Positions 1-5,262 of a stretch of DNA of 6,213 bases are shown here, piece after piece. The stretch spans positions 5,819-12,031 of the forward strand of contig PKYU01000594.1 in the NCBI GenBank assembly GCA_003132765.1, given 5' to 3'. Under the pieces are notes generated by a model, which had not been told where the DNA came from, ran no database searches, and saw only the letters and a program-made list of their open reading frames with translations. This DNA is from Chitinophagaceae bacterium (lineage in GTDB: Bacteria > Bacteroidota > Bacteroidia > Chitinophagales > Chitinophagaceae). Made by a program: the position numbers and the translations under genes. The number at the start of each line of letters is the position of its first letter. The first letter of the stretch is position 1.

Positions 1-1
1 C

Positions 2-838
2 GGGCAGGGCGTTTACTCCAAATTATGGAGCAATGGGTTTTTAGATTCTGTTTACCAGGGAGTACAATTCAGCAGCGGGGAAAATCCGGTACTGTATCTC
101 AATAATCACGACGGGATCGATAAAAGTGACCGCCGGAAAATGCTGGATGTTTTAGCAGGATTAAATGAAGAGTCTTATAGAGAAACAAATGATCCTGAAA
201 TTCATGCAAAGATTCAGCAATATGAGCTGGCCTACCGGATGCAGACTGCCGTACCAGAAGTTACTGATGTAAGTAAGGAACCTGAAGATACTATTAAACT
301 TTACGGACCTGATTGCCTTGTGCCGGGAACATATGCTGCCAATTGTTTGCTGGCAAGAAAATTATCCGAAAGCGGAGTTCGTTTTGTACAACTCTATCAC
401 CAGGGGTGGGACGGGCATAACAATTTACCGGCAGAAATAAAGGGACAGTGTATGGATACCGACCAGGCCTCCGCCGCATTGATTACTGATTTAAAACAAA
501 GAGGGTTATTAGACGAAACACTCGTGATATGGGGAGGAGAATTTGGTAGAACCAATTATTGTCAGGGACTGCTTACCAAAGAAAATTATGGCCGTGATCA
601 TCATCCCCGTTGCTTTACGATTTGGATGGCAGGCGGTGGCGTTAAGCCCGGCGTGTACGGCGAAACGGATGAATTCGGTTACAATATCACTCATAACGGT
701 GTACATGTACACGATTTTCACGCAACAGTTTTAAATCTTATGGGTATTGATCACGAAAAATTAGTGTTTAAACATTTGGGGAGAAGGTATCGCTTAACAG
801 ACGTAGCGGGCACAGTGGTTAAAGGTATCATTGCCTGA
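2..838 (+). CDS. DUF1501 domain-containing protein (C-terminal part, 5' end outside window)
   Basis: The frame is open from base 2 to the TGA at 836-838, giving 278 visible residues. Family members are usually about 450-500 residues, so the N-terminus lies upstream; the internal ATG at 140 is not the start. The visible part opens with a typical DUF1501 stretch (QGVYSKLW, then GENPVLYL). It continues with the likely metal and active-site motifs of the alkaline-phosphatase/sulfatase-like fold: GWDGH (about 404-418), GGEFGRT (533-553), GRDHHP (590-607) and HVHDFH (704-721). It ends in a conserved-looking tail, LGRRYRLTDVAGTVV. DUF1501 proteins usually carry a Tat signal, are exported, and are encoded beside DUF1549/DUF1553 planctomycete-type cytochrome proteins; that partner may lie upstream. 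The catalytic reaction of the family is not established, so no substrate is claimed. It is followed by a 76-bp gap and the propeller gene on the same strand. Confidence 0.9.
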   Translation, partial: GQGVYSKLWSNGFLDSVYQGVQFSSGENPVLYLNNHDGIDKSDRRKMLDVLAGLNEESYRETNDPEIHAKIQQYELAYRMQTAVPEVTDVSKEPEDTIKLYGPDCLVPGTYAANCLLARKLSESGVRFVQLYHQGWDGHNNLPAEIKGQCMDTDQASAALITDLKQRGLLDETLVIWGGEFGRTNYCQGLLTKENYGRDHHPRCFTIWMAGGGVKPGVYGETDEFGYNITHNGVHVHDFHATVLNLMGIDHEKLVFKHLGRRYRLTDVAGTVVKGIIA

Positions 839-851
839 TATTTATCGCACG

Positions 852-869
852 ATCCGATAGCTATCGGAT
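852..869. repeat. 18-bp perfect palindrome in the intergenic gap
   Basis: ATCCGATAGCTATCGGAT reads identically on both strands. It lies 13 bases after the DUF1501 stop codon and 45 bases before the next start codon. There is no loop and no T-run after it, so it is a poor intrinsic terminator. It could be a binding site for a dimeric regulator, a dispersed genomic palindrome, or an mRNA processing or stabilising structure. Palindromes with a core like CCGATAGCTATCGG are, from memory, frequent in intergenic DNA of some Bacteroidota, which would favour the dispersed-element reading. Confidence 0.6.
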
Positions 870-880
870 TGCACGAATGC

Positions 881-912
881 AACTAATTAACTAATAAACT
901 AATCAACTAAAA
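881..912 (+). repeat. Four tandem 8-bp units (AACTAATN) before the propeller gene
   Basis: Four contiguous 8-base units occupy this stretch: AACTAATT, AACTAATA, AACTAATC and AACTAAAA. The first three differ only in the last base; the fourth also has A for T at position 7. The array ends two bases before the ATG at 915, so it forms the entire translation-initiation region of the propeller gene. There is no Shine-Dalgarno sequence, which is usual in Bacteroidota, where A-rich unstructured leaders serve instead. A change in unit number would alter the leader but not the reading frame. Confidence 0.75.
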
Positions 913-914
913 CA

Positions 915-1943
915 ATGGAACGCAGAAACTTTCTAAGAAATACTTCTTTAGCAATGGCTGCATTAATGATAAAACCTCCAATACCCATGAAAGAAGATAC
1001 GGTTCTTGGGCAAGGTAATAGGCGATATAAATTAGATAACCACTGGAGCCACGCAGATGTGGCCAAATATCCTGTAAACGATTGCCACGAAATGATACAG
1101 GATAGCAAAGGAAGAATTCTCCTGCTTACCAATGAGACCCACAACAATGTACTTATTTATGATAAAAAGGGAAAGATATTAGAATCATGGGGCCATGAGT
1201 ACCCCGGGGCGCATGGCCTTACGCTGTTTGATGAAAACGGAACAGAAGTGCTATTTATTTGCGACAACAGCCGTCACCAGGTCATTAAAACTACCATTGA
1301 CGGAAGGGTGTTGATGACATTGGATTATCCTAAAGAGACCGGCCAATACACTAAACCGGAAGAATACATTCCAACAGAAACTGCGATTACGCCTACCGGG
1401 GATATATATGTTGCGGATGGATATGGGAAAGATTTTGTTATTCATTATGATGCTTCGGGCCGCTATCTTGGTTACTTTGGAGGAAGAGGGCCTCAAGAAA
1501 AACATTTGCTAAATGCACACGGTATCTGCCTGGATTTCAGGGACAACAAACAACCTAATTTGATTGTTACTTCACGCCAGCAGAATGCTTTTAAGCGCTA
1601 CACCCTGGAAGGTGAATATATTAATACTATTGCTTTATCCGGTGCATGGGTTTGCCGTCCCGTTATTAAAGGTGATTATTTATATTCTGCAGTATTGCAG
1701 ACAAATTCACGGCAGGGCGATCATTCGGGCTTTGTAACGATTCTGGATAAAAATTATAAAGTAGTTTCCAATCTTGCCGGTTCAGTTCCTAATTATGTCG
1801 ACGGCAAACTAGATGAAATGTATCAAACCATTAAATGTTTTTCTTATCCGCATGATGTATGTATAGATGATGAAGAGAATTTATACATTGCTCAATGGAA
1901 TTCGGGGAAAGTATATCCTTATAAATTATCTCCCGTTATTTGA
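915..1943 (+). CDS. Tat-signal NHL-type (six-bladed) beta-propeller protein
   Basis: A 342-residue protein. The N-terminus MERRNFLRNTSLAMAALM has a twin-arginine motif (RRNFLR) followed by a short hydrophobic stretch, so export through the Tat system is likely, although the hydrophobic part is brief. The rest is a series of NHL-like blades, each with a G-x-I/L-x-V/L strand and a following Y-D-x-x-G-K/R turn. Examples are residues about 58-92 (DSKGRILL, IYDKKGK), 153-190 (TPTGDIYVADGYG, YDASGRYLGYFG), 199-240 (NAHGICLD, LEGEYINTI) and 309-338 (SYPHDVCIDDEENLYIAQW). The H-D/G-hydrophobic-D pattern recalls the propeller of peptidylglycine amidating lyase, but no lyase function can be assigned. 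Such propellers are often found beside DUF1501/PSCyt genes, where they may bind ligand or act as a lyase or scaffold in the periplasm. The start at 915 is the first in-frame ATG and gives the signal sequence directly. Its TGA stop overlaps the next gene's ATG by one base, so the two are probably translationally coupled. Confidence 0.88.
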   Translation: MERRNFLRNTSLAMAALMIKPPIPMKEDTVLGQGNRRYKLDNHWSHADVAKYPVNDCHEMIQDSKGRILLLTNETHNNVLIYDKKGKILESWGHEYPGAHGLTLFDENGTEVLFICDNSRHQVIKTTIDGRVLMTLDYPKETGQYTKPEEYIPTETAITPTGDIYVADGYGKDFVIHYDASGRYLGYFGGRGPQEKHLLNAHGICLDFRDNKQPNLIVTSRQQNAFKRYTLEGEYINTIALSGAWVCRPVIKGDYLYSAVLQTNSRQGDHSGFVTILDKNYKVVSNLAGSVPNYVDGKLDEMYQTIKCFSYPHDVCIDDEENLYIAQWNSGKVYPYKLSPVI

Positions 1944-2734
1944 TGAAGAAATTATTATTACCATTACTAACATCATTGCTTTTCAATAATGGCTTTGGTC
2001 AACAATTGTTTCAATTAGCGCCGCCCATGTTGCAATACCATTCAGCTTTTTTTAAGGATTCGGAAACAGCTTCGTTGAAATTTGCGCAGCCAGGTACAAA
2101 AATATATTTCACGTTGAATGGCGCAGAGCCAACACAAAAGGACGCGGTTTATCGTAAACCTATTGATGTAAAAAAGTCGCTTACAACTTTAAAGGTGAAA
2201 GTATTTGGTAATGGGTTTCTTCCTTCGGAAACCGTCCAGGCTACATTTATTAAAGATGGATTGAAAATAAAATCAATTGAACAAAGTCCGCCAAATGAAA
2301 AATATCCTGGTAATGGGGCCACAACACTTTTTGATAATGAAGGTGGGATTGCAAATATGCATAGTAAAAACTTTCTTGGGTATCAGCAGGATTCAGTAGA
2401 GATAAATATAACGCTCGATAAAAAACAGCCAATACATTCCGTGTTATTGGATTTTCTCCGCGATGAAGGAAGCTGGATATTTCCACCACAGAAGATTACC
2501 ATATTTTATTTTGATGATGCAAAGAATGAATTTGACATAATGAATAAAAAAGAAATTATTGCTGATACGAATGCTAAAGCAAATGCATGTGTTTTTGAAT
2601 TAATAAAAGCAGGTGCAAAGGTCAATAGCAATAGATTAAAAATTATTATACAACCCCTGCAATCCATTCCGGAATGGCATCCCGGAAAAGGGAAACAGGC
2701 CTGGTTGTTTATTGATGAAATTAAAATTTATTAA
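1943..2734 (+). CDS. Secreted protein with chitobiase-C-terminal-like and discoidin-like domains
   Basis: A 263-residue protein, starting at the ATG at 1943 that overlaps the previous stop codon (TGATG). An in-frame TTG one codon earlier is a less likely start. Residues 1-19 form a Sec signal peptide (MKKLLLPLLTSLLF), with probable cleavage before QQLF. Residues about 40-103 resemble the CHB_HEX_C_1 domain seen at the end of chitobiases: GTKIYFTLNGAEPT, then VYRKPI and LKVKVFGNGFLPSE. Residues about 108-263 resemble a discoidin/F5-8-type beta-sandwich with YPGNGATTLFD, NFLGYQ, PPQKI and IPEWHPGKG. No catalytic domain is visible, so it is probably a carbohydrate-binding or scaffolding protein in the periplasm or on the outer membrane. 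Nearly the whole mature protein matches the C-terminal ~240 residues of the next gene, with the same motif spacing. That implies an old duplication or domain capture. The domain names come from pattern recognition and need a profile search. Confidence 0.83.
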   Translation: MKKLLLPLLTSLLFNNGFGQQLFQLAPPMLQYHSAFFKDSETASLKFAQPGTKIYFTLNGAEPTQKDAVYRKPIDVKKSLTTLKVKVFGNGFLPSETVQATFIKDGLKIKSIEQSPPNEKYPGNGATTLFDNEGGIANMHSKNFLGYQQDSVEINITLDKKQPIHSVLLDFLRDEGSWIFPPQKITIFYFDDAKNEFDIMNKKEIIADTNAKANACVFELIKAGAKVNSNRLKIIIQPLQSIPEWHPGKGKQAWLFIDEIKIY

Positions 2735-2738
2735 GCGC

Positions 2739-4886
2739 ATGCAACGTTGGAAAAATATCATTTTTAATACCACATTTGCGCTCAATATTTTATTGCTCTT
2801 CGTATTTATATTCGATACCAGGTTGCATATACTGCCGTGGCTGCAGGTTATAGGACGCATGCACACCCTGTTTGTACATTTCCCGATTGTGATGCTCGCG
2901 TTATGTATTTTGTGGGAATTGTTTTCGGGTTATAAAAAATCCTACGTGGTTGTTAAAGCAGAAATAGGAGATGATCTCTTATTGATTGCCGCCTTCACTT
3001 CCGTTGTCACCGCTTTGATGGGTTTATTTCTTTCAAGGGAAGAAGGTTATACAGTAGACCTGCTGGTGTGGCACAAATGGGGTGGTATATTTATTTCTTT
3101 TCTTTCGCTGGCATGGTATGTTTTTAGAGACAAAGTACGGCAGGTAAGACCGGCATTATTGAGTACAGCTCTTGCTGCAATGGTGATGATTATTATAACT
3201 GGTCATCTTGGCGCAGACATTACACATGGCCAGGATTTTCTGCTGGCCCCTGTTACTCCCGAAAAGCAAAAACCGGTGGTGTTATTTGAAGATGCCGAAG
3301 TATATGCAGATATGGTGCAGCCTATATTCGAAGCTAAATGTATGAGTTGCCACAATTCTGATAAAGCGAAGGGCAGCCTCGTATTGGAAACAAAAGAGTT
3401 GTTGTTGAAAGGAGGAAAGGATGGAAAGTTATGGGATACAACGCAGAATGATTTTGGACTGCTGATGCAACGAATTCATTTACCGCCTCAAAGTAAAAAG
3501 CATATGCCACCGCAGGGCAAGCCGCAATTAACCGAAGAAGAAGCGCAGATATTATATTATTGGATAAAAGGCGGCGCCAGCTTCACGGCTAAAGTTGATT
3601 CGCTTCCTGAAAAAGATAGTTTGCGTTTATTGGCCACGTCATTATTTCAAACGATAGAAACCGATGATTATACGTTTGCTCCGGCAGATGAAAAAAAGGT
3701 AAAAGCATTGAATAATAATTACCGGGTGGTGAAGCCGCTGGCAATAGGCTCACCAGCATTGGGAGTTGAGTTTTTTAGCATCGAACAGTTTAAACCGGAA
3801 CAATTGAAAGAATTACTGGATGTGAGAAACCAGGTTGTTTCATTAAGTCTTGATAAGATGCCTGTAGGTGACGACGATCTTAAAACCATCGGCCAGTTTT
3901 CAAACCTGCGAAAACTCAATTTGTCGTTCACTAATATTACGGGTGCTACTTTAAATGAGTTGACAAAGCTGAAAGAATTAAAATCACTTTCGCTATCAGG
4001 TACGAAAATAAAATCATCTAGCCTGGCTCCGCTAGCAAACCTTCCGAAGCTAACCCACTTATTCGTTTGGAGTACCTCTATACCGCCGGATGATATAAAG
4101 AAACTACAACAGCAATTTAAAGCTACCAGTATTGAAACCGGCTTCAGGGGAGATACCGTAATTATCAAGCTAAATCCACCTGTTATACAAAACGAAGAAC
4201 AAGTAATTACGCAGCCGGTGCCGCTTCAATTAAAGCATTATGTAAAAGGAGTTACTATTCGATATACAACTGATGGGACAGATCCTGACAGCGTTAATTC
4301 ACCCGTTTACCAGGATACGGTGATGCTTACAAAAAAGGAAACTATTAAAGCGAAAGCATTTAAACCGGGCTGGAAAAGCAGTGATGTTATTGAAGAGATA
4401 TTTTATAAAGCCGGCATAGTCCCTGATTCTGTAGCGCTCGTAAATGCGCCTGATTCGGCATATAGAGGAGATGGCGCAGCAACTTTACACGATGGCAAAA
4501 AAGGAAGTATTAATTTTCGCGATGGCTTGTGGCTGGGTTACCGTGTTAAACCATTGGAAGCATTGTTCTATTTTGATAAAGAAGTTCACATTTCCTCTAT
4601 TACTGTTAGCAGCATCGTCGATATCGGCAGTTTTTTAATGCCACCACAGGAAATAGAAGTTTGGGGAGGATATAATACATCATCCCTTCATTTGCTTAAA
4701 CGCATGCAGCCGGAACAGCCTGTTAAGGTAATGCCTGCATACCTCACAGGATATGACATAAATTTCATTGCTAAGAAAGTTAAGGCATTGAAAATAATAT
4801 TGAAACCCGTGAGTAAACTGCCGGCGTGGCATAAAGGTAAAGATGATAAAGGCTGGGTTTTTGCAGATGAAGTTTTTTTTAATTGA
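2739..4886 (+). CDS. Membrane-anchored c-type cytochrome (DUF2231-like + PSCyt1) with LRRs and chitobiase/discoidin-like C-terminus
   Basis: 715 residues from the ATG at 2739, four bases after the previous stop. An ATG at 2715 would add eight residues and overlap that gene by 20 bases; neither has a Shine-Dalgarno sequence. Five hydrophobic segments (about 13-25, 45-62, 80-98, 113-129 and 140-156) form a DUF2231-like membrane domain with conserved-looking histidines in GRMHTLFVHFP, WHKWGG and GHLGADITHG. These could bind heme b. Residues about 188-280 are a PSCyt1-type cytochrome c domain: heme motif CMSCH at 201-205 (3339-3353) and a candidate axial Met in KHMPPQGKP at 256. Five helices with an inside N-terminus would put this domain in the periplasm, as heme attachment requires. 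Residues 364-460 are four leucine-rich repeats, three of exactly 24 residues. Residues about 478-558 resemble CHB_HEX_C_1 (GVTIRYTTDGTDPD) and 566-715 a discoidin-like domain. It probably couples electron transfer to ligand binding at the cell envelope; the partner and substrate are unknown. Confidence 0.88.
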   Translation: MQRWKNIIFNTTFALNILLLFVFIFDTRLHILPWLQVIGRMHTLFVHFPIVMLALCILWELFSGYKKSYVVVKAEIGDDLLLIAAFTSVVTALMGLFLSREEGYTVDLLVWHKWGGIFISFLSLAWYVFRDKVRQVRPALLSTALAAMVMIIITGHLGADITHGQDFLLAPVTPEKQKPVVLFEDAEVYADMVQPIFEAKCMSCHNSDKAKGSLVLETKELLLKGGKDGKLWDTTQNDFGLLMQRIHLPPQSKKHMPPQGKPQLTEEEAQILYYWIKGGASFTAKVDSLPEKDSLRLLATSLFQTIETDDYTFAPADEKKVKALNNNYRVVKPLAIGSPALGVEFFSIEQFKPEQLKELLDVRNQVVSLSLDKMPVGDDDLKTIGQFSNLRKLNLSFTNITGATLNELTKLKELKSLSLSGTKIKSSSLAPLANLPKLTHLFVWSTSIPPDDIKKLQQQFKATSIETGFRGDTVIIKLNPPVIQNEEQVITQPVPLQLKHYVKGVTIRYTTDGTDPDSVNSPVYQDTVMLTKKETIKAKAFKPGWKSSDVIEEIFYKAGIVPDSVALVNAPDSAYRGDGAATLHDGKKGSINFRDGLWLGYRVKPLEALFYFDKEVHISSITVSSIVDIGSFLMPPQEIEVWGGYNTSSLHLLKRMQPEQPVKVMPAYLTGYDINFIAKKVKALKIILKPVSKLPAWHKGKDDKGWVFADEVFFN
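3339..3353 (+). other. Heme c attachment motif CxxCH codons
   Basis: These codons encode Cys-Met-Ser-Cys-His, the canonical covalent heme c site. It follows the PSCyt1 lead-in MVQPIFEAK, and the acidic and Gly/Lys-rich stretch (KGSLVLETKELLLKGG) typical of planctomycete-type cytochromes comes after it. It is the only CxxCH in the protein, so one heme c is expected. Confidence 0.9.
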
Positions 4887-4975
4887 TTTTAATGGAATCA
4901 TATTGTCCTTTAAGCCGGATTGATAATGAGACCCGGTAGTTTTCGACGGGCACTGAAGCGTAAAAATTTTCATTT

Positions 4976-5161
4976 ATGATTGCTACCTTGGAAAACAATT
5001 TATTAAAAGTCGACATAAAACTTAAAGGCGCAGAGTTGTGCAGTATCGTTAAGAAAGATAACGGGATTGAATACATGTGGAGTGGAGATCCGGCCGTTTG
5101 GGGTAGAACATCTAAGGTATTGTCTCCTATTGTAGGTACTTGCGCTATCCTGAGTTTGTAA
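4976..5161 (+). pseudogene. Aldose 1-epimerase family protein, 5' fragment disrupted by an insertion sequence
   Basis: The frame from the ATG at 4976 encodes 61 residues. The first ~55 match the N-terminus of the LacX/YeaD-like branch of aldose 1-epimerases: LENNLLKVDIKLKGAELCSI, EYMWSGDPAVWG and VLSPIVGT. Intact members are about 280-300 residues and interconvert the anomers of hexoses or related sugars. After the GT codons (5135-5140) the family pattern stops, six unrelated residues (CAILSL) follow, and a TAA ends the frame at 5159-5161. The catalytic His and Glu of the family lie in the missing part, so the product would be inactive. The break is best explained by the IS that follows, with the gene's remainder expected beyond the IS right end, outside the window. 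The start is 89 bases after the cytochrome gene, so it may be the last gene of the same operon or a separate unit. Confidence 0.82.
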
Positions 5162-5197
5162 CTACTACTGTCCGGTAAAAGTATTTAATTTTATAAA

Positions 5198-5222
5198 TAA
5201 GGAGGTCGTTTTGACCTCCTTA
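5198..5222 (+). repeat. Hairpin near the IS left end
   Basis: TAAGGAGGTC (5198-5207) and GACCTCCTTA (5213-5222) are perfect reverse complements around a five-base loop, GTTTT. The 5' arm contains AAGGAGG, a perfect Shine-Dalgarno-like sequence, but it lies 57 bases before the transposase ATG and no start codon follows at a usable distance. The hairpin may block read-through transcription or translation entering the IS, as terminal structures do in several other IS families, or it may be a transposase-binding element. Only a weak TTAAATT follows it, so terminator function is possible but not clear. Confidence 0.7.
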
Positions 5223-5228
5223 AATTGG

Positions 5229-5236
5229 TAGTTTTG
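5229..5236 (+). promoter_or_regulatory. Possible Bacteroidota -7 box for the transposase gene
   Basis: TAGTTTTG matches the Bacteroidota -7 consensus TAnnTTTG and lies 26 bases before the transposase ATG. The nearest upstream TTTG (5210-5213) is only 15 bases away, shorter than the usual ~19-21, so the -33 element is doubtful. A small inverted repeat, TGGTA (5226-5230) and TACCA (5240-5244), overlaps the box and could affect its use. Confidence 0.35.
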
Positions 5237-5262
5237 AGTTACCACACTTAAAACATCCCAAT

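Noticed and set aside
140..838. Treating the ATG at 140 as the start of the DUF1501 gene.
   Set aside because: The same frame is open back to base 2 and the 46 codons before 140 match the DUF1501 family, so the gene continues beyond the window edge.
1940..1942. TTG as the start of the chitobiase-like gene (and likewise TTG at 2712 for the cytochrome gene).
   Set aside because: An ATG follows immediately in both cases, and rare TTG starts gain no extra family similarity or ribosome site.
3719..4168. A 149-codon open frame on the minus strand inside the cytochrome gene.
   Set aside because: It lies wholly opposite the LRR region of a well-supported gene, has no recognisable domain, and its low-complexity Ser/Phe/Asn-rich sequence is what the reverse of Leu/Lys-rich repeats gives.
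4887..4975. A terminator or promoter between the cytochrome and epimerase genes.
   Set aside because: Only a four-base-pair CCCG/CGGG pairing and an imperfect TAGTTTTC box were seen; neither has a T-tract or a properly spaced partner element.
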